Assembly: GCA_030652315.1 (NCBI GenBank)
Contig: JAUSAX010000088.1
Coordinates: 1 to 64,000 of the forward strand
DNA: 64,000 nucleotides
Source of the DNA: Afipia sp.
Lineage (GTDB): Bacteria > Pseudomonadota > Alphaproteobacteria > Rhizobiales > Xanthobacteraceae
Direction of reading: 5' to 3'
Shown: positions 33,993-42,288 of the stretch, one piece after another
How the letters are laid out: each line of letters starts with the position of its first letter
How positions within the stretch are numbered: the stretch's first letter is position 1
Translations under genes and position numbers: made by a program
Notes under the pieces: generated by a model
The model's database searches: none
What the model was told of the DNA's origin: nothing
The model's input: only the letters and a program-made list of their open reading frames with translations

Positions 33993-34189
33993 ATAATGAC
34001 CACGGAACAACGGCACTTACGGCCATCAAGGCCATTGCAGCCAATGTAGCCGATGAGGTGGACGCGAAGCGCGTCAATTATAACCTCATGGTGCTCACCC
34101 TCCTTTCGAAATCTATCGCGGAGGAAACCGCGCGTATTCTTGACAATGAACTTGTAAAGATGTGCGGCGACGGAAGGCAAGCAGGATGA
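33989..34189 (+). CDS. Small helical protein ahead of tape measure
   Basis: The 66-residue all-helical protein (MNNDHGTTALTAIKAIAANV) overlaps both neighbours by four bases. It has no TM segment and no known motif. Tight coupling with the tape measure gene suggests a tail-assembly or chaperone role, but that is inferred from order alone. Confidence 0.5.
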   Translation: MNNDHGTTALTAIKAIAANVADEVDAKRVNYNLMVLTLLSKSIAEETARILDNELVKMCGDGRQAG

Positions 34190-36390
34190 GCAACCCTTCA
34201 GTAACAGCCACCATTGCGGTAGATGACAAGGCCAGCCCGGCTCTGAAGGAGCTTGCTCGCCTAGCTAAGATGATCGCGCAAGAGACTGCCAAGGCCCTCA
34301 AAGGTGGAAATGGCAACGCCTACGCCAATTCCTTTAGCCGTGCGAACGCCGCAGCACGCGAACACGTCGGCACGCTAACCAGTATTCGAAATCTACACCG
34401 GGAAATCGGCGGCATTGTAGCGGGCATTGCAGGCAGCAAGCTCTTCCAGAGCGCGAAGGCTGCAATCTCGAACTATCTGCCGTACGATCGAGAAACGAGG
34501 TATCAAACCGCGATCCAAGGATTTGGTGCGGCAGATCAAAAGATGCTCGACGCTCAGCGCGTGGAGGCGGCGAAGAAATTCGGTGTAATGCCGATGGACA
34601 CACTGCACGCGCAGCAAGCATTCGTGACGAGGAATTTTAACGCCTCGATTACGAAGGCCGCAACCGATCAAGCGCTTTTATTGTCAAAGGCGCTAAACGT
34701 GCCGGTAGAGGAAGCGTCTAAAATCGTCGAAGGCATCACGTTCGCGCAAGGTATTCATCTTCACGATCCGGCGACGGCCTCGACGGAGATGCGCAAGAGC
34801 AGTGATCGTGCCGCCGTTGCGGCGAAGGCTGGCGCAATGTCGCCCGAGGACGTGCGCCAATTCGCCAAGTACGGCATGGGCATGGCGAGCGCTGCGGGCA
34901 TCTCGCCCGATCAGGCATACGCCATCGGTATGACCCTGAAACGCGCGAACGTCGGGGGCGACGAGTCGGGCGTCTTTATGCGCCAGATGGCTGCCCGCCT
35001 CATGGCTCCGACAAAGCAATCCTATGAGGCGTTCGCGCGCATGGGGATTCATTACGAGGATTATTCGAAACAGGGGCCGGTTTCGCCGGAAGCTATCGAT
35101 GCATCACTGCGTCGTCGGTACGGCAAGGGCTTGTCGCCTCAGGGCGTCGAGAGCTTGCGTGGTGCGCTCAGCGACGATTCGCGCAATGTGCTCGGAAGCC
35201 GTGAGGAATTTGCGGCAGCCGTTCGCGAAGCTGTCGAAGCCGGAGGCGAAAGGCTTTCGAAGGTGGATGCTAAGCACCTCGTCGATACGGCTGTCCGGCA
35301 ATACGATCTTTCGAAGTCCGGCCTGCGGGGTGGTGGGTTGCTTGACGCGATCTTGTCGAAGGGCAGCGCGAAAGATCTTCAGGCGATTATTGGCGACAAG
35401 CAAGGCGGTCGCGCCGTCATGCTGTTGGGGGCGCTCGAACAGTACCGCGAGTATCTTGAAAAGCTCGCGCATTCGGACGGCTATGCCGAGAAGATCGCCA
35501 ACGAACGCATGGCAGGCCCGGCGGCTGCCGTGGATCGCTTTAGCGCGTCGTTCGATACGGCCTCAAAGAAGTTCGTCGAAGCGAACCAAGGCTGGATTGA
35601 GAAGGGCGCAAATCTTGCGGCCGCTGGGGTCGGCGGGCTGCTCAATCTGAGCCCGGAGCGCATGCAAACGCTGTCTGCCGCTGGCGGGCTTGGCATCGGC
35701 GCGGCGGCACTTGCGGCCACGTCGAGCATTGCGAGCCTTGCGTCGGCTGCGTCCGTTGCCGCCGCATCGTTACTTCGGACGGCTGGCGTTAATGCCGCAA
35801 GCACAGCGGCGGGGGCGACCGGCCTCGCAGCGCGGAGTGCTGGCGTGCTCGGCGTGGCGTCCCGGTTCATGGGCGTGGCAGGCCTCACGGTGGCCGCTGC
35901 GCCTTTTGTCTATGACTGGACGAAGGATGAGGCCCAAGGCGTTACCCGCGACCATAACCGCCCGCAACGAGCCAGAGCGGCCATTAGGGCGGACGCGACC
36001 GAGCGCATGGACCGGGAGCTTGAACGGCTCCGCGTCCAAAACGAAGAGACGGCGCGGGCAGCCCGGCGAGGCGACGAAGCGATGGCACCGGTTATAGAGC
36101 GACGCGGCGGTAACGCGGTGTACCGGCGCAATCTATCGGGAGCGCTCGACGAGCAGTACGGACCCGAAGGAGGGGGCGCTCAGACGGTAACAGGGGAGGT
36201 AACCGGGCAGGCGGACATCCGGATCACGGGCGAGGTCAAACCATCCCCATGGTTCATGACGACCATCCAGCAAATGCAGCAGGACATCGTGACGCTGAAG
36301 GGCTCGCTCGGAAGCGACAAGACTGGCACCGGAATGAGTGGGAGCAACGGGGCGAAGCCTGCGTTCAATCCTGCGACCAACGCACCTTAA
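34186..36390 (+). CDS. Phage tail tape measure protein
   Basis: The 734-residue protein starts MSNPSVTATIAVDDKASPAL, a usual opening of TP901/Mu-like tape measures. Helical, Ala-rich repeats follow, then GMGMASAAGISPDQAYAIG near residue 250 and two strong hydrophobic stretches at about 480-580. Tail length should scale with it, at roughly 1.5 angstrom per residue as known for siphophages, so about 0.11 micrometre. The start at 34186 overlaps the preceding stop. It shows the element once made or borrowed a long tail. Confidence 0.8.
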   Translation: MSNPSVTATIAVDDKASPALKELARLAKMIAQETAKALKGGNGNAYANSFSRANAAAREHVGTLTSIRNLHREIGGIVAGIAGSKLFQSAKAAISNYLPYDRETRYQTAIQGFGAADQKMLDAQRVEAAKKFGVMPMDTLHAQQAFVTRNFNASITKAATDQALLLSKALNVPVEEASKIVEGITFAQGIHLHDPATASTEMRKSSDRAAVAAKAGAMSPEDVRQFAKYGMGMASAAGISPDQAYAIGMTLKRANVGGDESGVFMRQMAARLMAPTKQSYEAFARMGIHYEDYSKQGPVSPEAIDASLRRRYGKGLSPQGVESLRGALSDDSRNVLGSREEFAAAVREAVEAGGERLSKVDAKHLVDTAVRQYDLSKSGLRGGGLLDAILSKGSAKDLQAIIGDKQGGRAVMLLGALEQYREYLEKLAHSDGYAEKIANERMAGPAAAVDRFSASFDTASKKFVEANQGWIEKGANLAAAGVGGLLNLSPERMQTLSAAGGLGIGAAALAATSSIASLASAASVAAASLLRTAGVNAASTAAGATGLAARSAGVLGVASRFMGVAGLTVAAAPFVYDWTKDEAQGVTRDHNRPQRARAAIRADATERMDRELERLRVQNEETARAARRGDEAMAPVIERRGGNAVYRRNLSGALDEQYGPEGGGAQTVTGEVTGQADIRITGEVKPSPWFMTTIQQMQQDIVTLKGSLGSDKTGTGMSGSNGAKPAFNPATNAP

Positions 36391-36401
36391 GAGGCATCGA
36401 T

Positions 36402-36809
36402 ATGTTTGAGACGAACTGGCGCGCGGACATGCAAGACGTTTCCGCAGCAATTAACGAAACAATGGGGGAGCCGGTCACGATTACACCGGCTACTCGCAAG
36501 CCGAACTTTCAGTCGACGCCGGACTTCGCGCGTAGCGCATCTGCGATTGCAGTTTTCTCTTGGAAGTCTAGATCGATTTTCAAGGAGCAAACTGGCAAGA
36601 ATGGCCACGCGGGGCCGCTGATGGAGGTCGAAAGCCGCGAGCCGACATTTAGCTTCACGACATCGCAACTCCCGTTTCCTCTCTGGCCCGGCTATCGCAT
36701 CGCGCGCTGCGCCGGACATGTTTTCGAAATCACAGCGGTTGAGCCGGACGGCGTCGCACGAACGGTCGTGCATGTCGTCCAGCTTGGCAGACCTCCGGCG
36801 ATTGGATGA
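36402..36809 (+). CDS. Phage head-tail joining protein (gpFII-like)
   Basis: The 135-residue protein opens MFETNWRADMQDVSAAINET and carries GEPVTITPATRKPNF. It ends with GHVFEITAVEPDGVARTVVH and a closing GRPP, the pattern of lambda FII-type joining proteins. ATG 36402 is preceded by AAGAGGCATCG. It lies after the tape measure, unusual for FII, which sits between head and tail genes. Its stop overlaps the next gene by four bases. Confidence 0.55.
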   Translation: MFETNWRADMQDVSAAINETMGEPVTITPATRKPNFQSTPDFARSASAIAVFSWKSRSIFKEQTGKNGHAGPLMEVESREPTFSFTTSQLPFPLWPGYRIARCAGHVFEITAVEPDGVARTVVHVVQLGRPPAIG

Positions 36810-37126
36810 ACATGAGAGAATTGCAGATGCACCGAACGCCGCGCACAGGCGCGCTCAACGAAGAGCCGCCGGATATTCTCATTCCCGCAATGGGCAAGCT
36901 GCGCGAGTGCGGTACGGGATTCGATACGCTGATGCTTATTGAAGCGGTGCCAGACGCTTTGCTGCCAGCCTTGGCGTGGTTCGCCTCGCGCAAACGAGAC
37001 ATGCCGCGCGCGGCGGTCACTGCGCTGGTGAAGGCGTGTGGCTTTGCGCACTTGGAGCGGGGTCTAGGGCGGACAAGAACACGAGAGCTTATGGCGGCGT
37101 TCGGAGAGCACCGGGCAGCGCATTGA
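36806..37126 (+). CDS. Hypothetical phage-region protein
   Basis: This 106-residue protein starts at ATG 36806 in an ATGA overlap (the next in-frame ATG is two codons in). It has a Pro-rich N-terminus and a helical centre (DALLPALAWFASRKRDMPRA). No family is recognised. Coupling to the FII-like gene suggests a tail or accessory function. It ends about 75 bases before the next small gene. Confidence 0.5.
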   Translation: MNMRELQMHRTPRTGALNEEPPDILIPAMGKLRECGTGFDTLMLIEAVPDALLPALAWFASRKRDMPRAAVTALVKACGFAHLERGLGRTRTRELMAAFGEHRAAH

Positions 37127-37202
37127 AAAAATGTTTGTAACCTAACAGTCCTCACCGCTTTTTCGTGTAGCGTCGATTCGATTAGCGCAACGGGGGCATA
37201 AA

Positions 37203-37427
37203 ATGGATGTTTTGATTGCGATGCGTACTTATCAAATGGACGACCTCAAGACTGGCCGCGAGCACACGGCACAGGAGTTTATGTACCGTAAGCCATGCGG
37301 CTCATTCGTCCTGAAGGAAACGAGCGACATGCCGGGGGAGCGGGGAGACGAAGTGGAGTATTGCCTTGAAGGCGTGTTCGCGTGGTTGCGGGAAATGCCG
37401 TGGCAGGTTGAGCGCCGCTCGCTATAG
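37203..37427 (+). CDS. Small hypothetical protein
   Basis: The 74-residue acidic protein with a strong AACGGGGGC ribosome site begins MDVLIAMRTYQMDDLKTGRE. It has no recognised motif. Its stop overlaps the end of the convergent HNH gene by six bases. It is the last rightward gene of the phage block. Upstream sequence at 37135-37175 is AT-richer and could hold a promoter. Confidence 0.5.
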   Translation: MDVLIAMRTYQMDDLKTGREHTAQEFMYRKPCGSFVLKETSDMPGERGDEVEYCLEGVFAWLREMPWQVERRSL

Positions 37428-38246
37428 CGGATTCGTTCGCAATCGATCCACCGCACTTCCCCGCATCTTTCCGACTACCACGAGGTAGCGAGGCATCCCC
37501 ATAAACGCAAACAATCTAATCCCTACGAGAAGGTGAGGGACACCGTTTACGTCGCAAGCCTGCGGGTAAACGTCATGGAGAACGGATTGGGAGCTAAGGG
37601 GAGAGCCGCTTCTGTCGCCGCCTATAAGGTATGGAGCGTTTGCGTCGTGTCCCAAAATCAGATGCGGCAGTAGAGGTTCAAATGCACCTTCGCCGAATTT
37701 TGCGACAGCATAACTATGCGCGATCTTTGCCAACATGCGAGCGAACTCCAATTGTCCAACGCGACCTAGCTTGAACGCTTGTCCTTCTCGAATGACCTTT
37801 TCGATCTCACCGGCAGGATACCGAACGATCTGGGTGCCGGAAAATTCTGTTGCGGGGTTCGCGTGCCGCAGCAAACCCGCTGCGTCCCAATCGAATCCGA
37901 TACACACCATGGGAAAGTCGTCGATAGGAACGTTCGCTTTCTCTATCCTGCCATCCTCCCGGTAGTTTATCGAAGTTTCGACTGAGGTCTTAGATTTGTT
38001 CCGACTTTTCAGATTTAACTTGGTCCGTAACGGCCCGAGCGTCCCTTGCAGGCACAAGCCTTCGAACCGCTTGGTGATATCAGCACATCGCGCGCAGCTT
38101 GCTTTTGGCAAGAACCAGTCACCACCCCGAGGCTGAAGCCCATACGGAATTATATGCTCGTCTGAAAGATTATCCGTTGAACCGCAATAGATGCATCGGT
38201 TCACGGGTTCGTACTTTTCAGCAACCCACCGTTCGTATGCACTCAT
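37422..38246 (-). CDS. HNH-type protein coupled to a membrane protein
   Basis: The 274-residue protein has an N-terminal HNH-like zinc site. CIYCGSTDNLSDEHIIPYGL (about residues 18-37) and CARCADITKRFEG (about 50-62) supply two Cys pairs and the Asp-Glu-His core. The remaining 200 residues are unassigned, with no second catalytic motif. Its start overlaps the stop of the five-TM protein gene (ATGA). The pair could be an effector plus a membrane partner, as in many defence modules, but this is unproven. Gene order and low GC point to cargo. Confidence 0.65.
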   Translation of the reverse strand: MSAYERWVAEKYEPVNRCIYCGSTDNLSDEHIIPYGLQPRGGDWFLPKASCARCADITKRFEGLCLQGTLGPLRTKLNLKSRNKSKTSVETSINYREDGRIEKANVPIDDFPMVCIGFDWDAAGLLRHANPATEFSGTQIVRYPAGEIEKVIREGQAFKLGRVGQLEFARMLAKIAHSYAVAKFGEGAFEPLLPHLILGHDANAPYLIGGDRSGSPLSSQSVLHDVYPQACDVNGVPHLLVGIRLFAFMGMPRYLVVVGKMRGSAVDRLRTNPL

Positions 38247-38941
38247 TTTGAGAGCGCCTGTGTGGACACCATCTCGGTAATTTCGGCGGTAGGAACAACG
38301 ATGACTCGGTTACCCTCTGCGAACGCGATATGGTGCGAGAGCAGCAATATGATCTTCGCGTTTTTATATGTTTGGGCCTTAGTGGTTATAGTACGAACGA
38401 GCGTACTTTCATCTTTGACATAAACCGCAAAGGTGATGCCTAGAAGTCCAACGAAGACACCGACTAGGCCGATGTCTAAGAGCATTTTGTGCCAATTTCT
38501 TTTTTTCCAATCGCTTCTGTGTTGCACGAAAGCCCATATCGTCCCGAGCGCGGCAATATAGCAGGCGAGTTTTAGTCCGCTGTAGGCTGGCGCGTTTTGC
38601 GGCGTGCTGCCCGCCGCTCGAAAGTCCGAGTACAGGCTGTATAACGGTTGACCTAAAAAGACTAGAATAAGAGCTGCTAAGAACCATCTACGGTAGGGCA
38701 GGTTCTGATTCATCCATAAATCAAGCTGCGGAAGGAACTGAATGGAAAGCAGCGCTAAAACTGAAAGTAGCGCAGCAGCTAGAAGGAAAAATTTTGTTAG
38801 ATCGGAGTATTCTATCAGCCAAATTAAGCTCCAATCAAAAAGTGATAGGTAGGCAACCAAAAACAGCATCGTCAGCGTGGATGCGATTGCGACTATGATG
38901 GCGGAAATCACTACAAAGTTTCTGGTCAAAAAATCGAACAT
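38243..38941 (-). CDS. Five-TM membrane protein, partner of the HNH protein
   Basis: The 232-residue protein has five hydrophobic segments (about 8-35, 46-70, 84-105, 121-140, 152-175). A soluble C-terminal tail of about 55 residues follows (TKAQTYKNAKIILLLSHHIA and EGNRVIVVPTAEITEMV). No family is recognised. It is the first gene of a two-gene unit with the HNH protein. The AT-rich sequence is unlike flanking chromosome. A sensor or membrane-damaging role is possible but speculative. Confidence 0.6.
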   Translation of the reverse strand: MFDFLTRNFVVISAIIVAIASTLTMLFLVAYLSLFDWSLIWLIEYSDLTKFFLLAAALLSVLALLSIQFLPQLDLWMNQNLPYRRWFLAALILVFLGQPLYSLYSDFRAAGSTPQNAPAYSGLKLACYIAALGTIWAFVQHRSDWKKRNWHKMLLDIGLVGVFVGLLGITFAVYVKDESTLVRTITTKAQTYKNAKIILLLSHHIAFAEGNRVIVVPTAEITEMVSTQALSK

Positions 38942-39032
38942 AAGATCATCCAGCTAGTCCTTGATTTCTTCCCACCATCGATTGACAGCGCGCGGCGAAT
39001 TGCAGCCCGTGTATGGCACGTGTCTTCTCTGG

Positions 39033-39788
39033 CTATCTGAGCGGCTCAAATGACGCAAGTTGCGGGCCGCAGCCGCCGCCTTCCGCGAGCGCATCGGCAG
39101 ATGCTACGTCGAAGATGAAGCACCATCTTAAATCAGCTTGCGCGCTATCAAATCTACAACCCTCGCACGGATGACCTTCTCGCCAATCATTCACAAAACT
39201 CTCGTCCGGGTGCTCATCTTGCGGATTTGATTGCTCGTCTTGTTTGTCGCGATGAATGCGCCTGTGACAATCGTCACAGACGGCCACTAGCTCAAACAGC
39301 AGCTCCTCATAGATATGATCATATGTCAGGTGATGAACTTGTGTGGCCTTGCGATCCCGACAACCCTCGCAAATTCCTTTCGCCCGTTCTAGAACTTTTT
39401 CTCTCCGCTTTGCCCACTCAGGCGACCTCAAATATTGTTCATACTTACGCTTAAACCCGTCGATGCCGCCGCGTTGGATGCGAACGTGCTTCTGATAAAT
39501 GTCTTTTCGTTTTGCCTCTCGGTCTGCATTGTATTGTGGGCCGTGTGCTTCGTCCCAATCTGGCGAATTTTCTAGAGTGGGGTCTTTCTTCAAGGCCGAT
39601 CCCACGGCCCATCCGCAGCCTAAACATTGTCTATAATAGTGCGCGGCCCCACCGCCATCCCTTCGCCGCCGGACTTCTAAGCTAGCATGCGAGCATTCCG
39701 CCTCGCGAAACGCCTTAAGGTCATCGGCTAGCTCGTCGGTTCGATCTAGAAAAAACTCTTTACCCGTGTCTTGGTCAACAACTCTCAT
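39033..39788 (-). CDS. HNH endonuclease-domain protein
   Basis: The 251-residue protein has a clear HNH domain at about residues 135-185. CEGCRDRKATQVHHLTYDHI is followed by LVAVCDDCHRRIHRDK, and the C-x2-C pairs plus His-His form the zinc and metal site. An N-terminal CLGCGWAVG may be a second zinc site. The C-terminal tail is Cys-rich (PCEGCRFDS). Phages use such proteins in packaging and in exclusion; the sequence does not decide. It is monocistronic. Confidence 0.7.
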   Translation of the reverse strand: MRVVDQDTGKEFFLDRTDELADDLKAFREAECSHASLEVRRRRDGGGAAHYYRQCLGCGWAVGSALKKDPTLENSPDWDEAHGPQYNADREAKRKDIYQKHVRIQRGGIDGFKRKYEQYLRSPEWAKRREKVLERAKGICEGCRDRKATQVHHLTYDHIYEELLFELVAVCDDCHRRIHRDKQDEQSNPQDEHPDESFVNDWREGHPCEGCRFDSAQADLRWCFIFDVASADALAEGGGCGPQLASFEPLR

Positions 39789-39989
39789 GATTGGCGCTTT
39801 CAGTCACAATCCACTCAAATCGTCAGGCACGTCCTCACAGCATGGACGCCCTCGCGGGGTACCACTCCCCTTGGAGACTCAACCAAGATGTGAAACGGCG
39901 ATATAGATTTTCCATCAAAGGTCCTCTGTCAGGGGTGACCAAACTATTTACCGACAATGAAATTCGATCAAGTATAGGGAAACACCGTA

Positions 39990-40967
39990 ATGAATGCAGA
40001 GGTTACGATACCCGGAATAACCGCCGACCAACTGCGTCTGCATCAAATATTTTTTCCTTATGCGTTCCAGAAAACGATAGCCGCGATTCAAAAGAAATCC
40101 CGGTTTGTCCACTATACGAGCGCCGAAACCGCCGTGAGGATTTTCCAAGATCAAGAAGTGTGGATGCGAAAATCGTCATTCATGAACGACTTTATGGAGA
40201 TTGAGTACGGGATCGAACTTCTGAGCGCTAACTACAAATCCGGACGAGACAAAATTGGCGATATATTCGACAAGATGTTTCCGGGCTTTCTCGAAAAATT
40301 AGAAGGCAGATTTAACGGTTGGCTGCCCCATTTTCGGACCGATACCTATATCGCATGTCTGTCCGAGCACGACGACGGCGAAGACCGGCTTGGCCGTCTT
40401 TCGATGTGGCGCGCATACGGGGGCGCTACCGGAGTCGCAATAGTACTCAACGGAGCGCCGATGGTCGCAGCGACAGACGCTTTGAAGGCGTATACGAGTC
40501 CAGTCGCCTATTTGAATGCGGGAAAATTTGAGACTGAATTTCAGCGCCTGCTTAGTTCAGTCGCGCAAAATGCCGATTTTGTTAAGGCGAAGGGCGAAGA
40601 TGTCGCGTTGGCGAACATGTTTGCAGCGTTTCGCGCTGCGATTCTTTGCACAAAACATCCCGGCTTTCATGAAGAGCGTGAATGGCGCGTCATCTACTCC
40701 CCGAGTTTTCAAAAATCCGACCGATTGATCGCCGATCTAAAAACGATCAGGGGCGTACCTCAACCGATTTGTCGAATCCCTCTTCGGGACGCGCCAGAAG
40801 AAAACTTGGTTGGCATTGAATTGCCGAGTTTTATCGAGCGGGTCATCATCGGGCCGACGCAATTCCCGGAAGCGATACGCGAGGCATTCGTTTCGATGCT
40901 CAGCGATGCTGGAATGTCCGACGCGAATAGCCGGGTTTTCATCTCCGACATTCCCTTGCGGACTTAA
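39990..40967 (+). CDS. DUF2971 family protein
   Basis: The 325-residue protein matches DUF2971. RFVHYTSAETAVRIFQDQEV (about 38-57) is followed by RKSSFMNDFMEIEYGIELL, CLSEHDDGEDRLGRLSMWRA (about 122-141) and HEEREWRVIYSP. The family has no settled biochemical function and is often seen among accessory and defence genes. The usual His-Tyr-Thr, Asn-Asp and Trp motifs are kept, so it looks intact. The gene is rightward and alone, with an AAT-rich leader and a GGGAAACACC ribosome site. Confidence 0.7.
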   Translation: MNAEVTIPGITADQLRLHQIFFPYAFQKTIAAIQKKSRFVHYTSAETAVRIFQDQEVWMRKSSFMNDFMEIEYGIELLSANYKSGRDKIGDIFDKMFPGFLEKLEGRFNGWLPHFRTDTYIACLSEHDDGEDRLGRLSMWRAYGGATGVAIVLNGAPMVAATDALKAYTSPVAYLNAGKFETEFQRLLSSVAQNADFVKAKGEDVALANMFAAFRAAILCTKHPGFHEEREWRVIYSPSFQKSDRLIADLKTIRGVPQPICRIPLRDAPEENLVGIELPSFIERVIIGPTQFPEAIREAFVSMLSDAGMSDANSRVFISDIPLRT

Positions 40968-40985
40968 TGCTACCGTGTGAGGCTT

Positions 40986-41708
40986 TTAGAATAGTTTTTC
41001 TTCTAGTGCCGATATGATCGGTCCGAGTCGCTCGGTCTCCAATACGATCCCTCGATGCAAAGTCTCGGCAGCCGTAAACAACGCTGTTTTATGGTTTAGA
41101 AGGGGCGGAGTTAGCTGCGCCATTTCGGCTGCTGAAATTCGATTTCCAATCGTTATCCGTTCGGTGAGTTTTGTAAGCTCGTTACGAAAGCGAAGAGTCT
41201 CATCGAGCATCGTGGCGCGGGCGCGCTGCACATTTGGAGTGCCCCATATGGGCCCAAGTTCTTGCTTGAATCGCGAAACCGTGTCGCGAACATAGTTATC
41301 AGGGCCTGCAATGCTCGCGACCGCCTGCGCTGTAAGTCCACCTATGGGATTATAAGACGGTAAAGCGGCGATGGCTTGCAGCATTATGTCGACCGCGCTG
41401 GTGAGTGCATAAAGCGCTTCGCGCTCCTTATGTAGGAGAATGCTTCGTCCAGTCATCTGCTCGTAGTGGCGTTGACTGGACTGACGGCGCAATTCTTCAA
41501 GTTGCGCCCACACCGGTCTAATCGCAAGGAGGGCAGCCGTAAGGGCGACGAGGGCTCCGATTAACGTCTGCCAATCCTTCAGGAACTCGTAGACGCCTCG
41601 CGACTGCGCTTCGCTTAGAATGGTTCCCGCAATTCCCATCCAAGCTGCGAGTAGCGTTGACACTGTGAGCGCTGCGAAAGCGATGAGGTCTTTAGGAGGT
41701 CGTGGCAT
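40986..41708 (-). CDS. Two-TM membrane hypothetical protein
   Basis: The 240-residue protein has two N-terminal TM helices (about 8-32 and 46-65, LIGALVALTAALLAIRPVWA). A mostly helical cytoplasmic part contains QLEELRRQSSQRHYEQMTG and ISAAEMAQLTPPLL. No recognised domain is seen. It is convergent with the DUF2971 gene and is the last gene of the element before the right att-like repeat. A single-gene accessory membrane protein is the plainest reading. Confidence 0.55.
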   Translation of the reverse strand: MPRPPKDLIAFAALTVSTLLAAWMGIAGTILSEAQSRGVYEFLKDWQTLIGALVALTAALLAIRPVWAQLEELRRQSSQRHYEQMTGRSILLHKEREALYALTSAVDIMLQAIAALPSYNPIGGLTAQAVASIAGPDNYVRDTVSRFKQELGPIWGTPNVQRARATMLDETLRFRNELTKLTERITIGNRISAAEMAQLTPPLLNHKTALFTAAETLHRGIVLETERLGPIISALEEKLF

Positions 41709-41863
41709 AGAGGGACGTTAGCGGGCGCTAGAGTTCCAAGACACCCCAAACCTGTGGATAACCTGCGAAGGTGCGCAGTGAGCGGCTGGTACTCCTACGC
41801 TTGCATTTTCTGCATCTGTTCGCATGTTTTCGTAGGGCTGATCCTAAATAAATCAATGATTTA

Positions 41864-41923
41864 GACCCCGGCGTCTTGCTTCGGGACGCAGGGGTCGCAG
41901 GTTTAAGTTCTGCCACTCCGACG
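41864..41923 (+). other. tRNA/tmRNA-like 3' fragment (scar)
   Basis: GACCCC (41864) pairs with GGGGTC (41891-41896), enclosing GCGTC/GACGC, and GCAGG-TTTAAGT-TCTGC forms a T-arm-like hairpin followed by CACTCCGAC. The T loop begins TTT rather than TTC and there is no CCA (CGACGGA). It looks like the eroded 3' half of a tRNA or tmRNA, of the kind left as an attachment scar. The parent gene is not in the window. Confidence 0.45.
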
Positions 41924-42023
41924 GACAAAAACAGGGCACTTTGCGGTGCAAGCAGCGTCTAGTGTCTATTGGCAATGCGGATCGTGAAGCCAACATCTGG
42001 TTGGGGAGTTGGGCTGTAGCGCC

Positions 42024-42035
42024 CTCTCGCTACCA
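42024..42035 (+). repeat. attR-like direct repeat
   Basis: CTCTCGCTACCA repeats exactly the last 12 bases of the tRNA-Met gene. It is followed within 300 bases by a decayed tyrosine recombinase. It marks the probable right edge of the serine-recombinase element and left edge of an older insertion. A 12-base match to a tRNA end could arise by chance. Confidence 0.5.
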
Positions 42036-42288
42036 CCGGCCTTGCAGCTCCCAACTGCCGAAATTCTTCAACAAATTCAACGAAATCGGCTTCGCTCGTC
42101 AGAGGGACGTGACCTGTGTCTCATGGGTGGACACAGTGGAGCGCGTGTTGTCACGGTCAGCCTTCATCTCCCGCCGCGAGGGCAGAGATACCTGTTTAGG
42201 TGCGGCTGCCGGCTCTCTCGAAATCCGGATCGGCGTTTCGGATTTGCCTTCGCACCGCCGACACAAAACCGCAGCGGCGAGGGTCGCC

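Larger units (their letters stand above)
20079..42035. mobile_element. Integrated prophage-like element in tRNA-Met (serine recombinase)
   Basis: Limits are the 12-base CTCTCGCTACCA at the tRNA 3' end (20079-20090) and its copy at 42024-42035. The left end has a serine recombinase, then a replication/partition-like set, lambda-like packaging, portal and tail genes, and low-GC cargo on the right. Size is about 22 kb, small for a complete tailed phage. I see no major capsid, prohead protease, tail tube, baseplate, tail fibre, lysis or repressor gene. It is therefore a defective prophage, a satellite, or a phage-derived island. The right boundary is less certain than the left. Confidence 0.7.
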
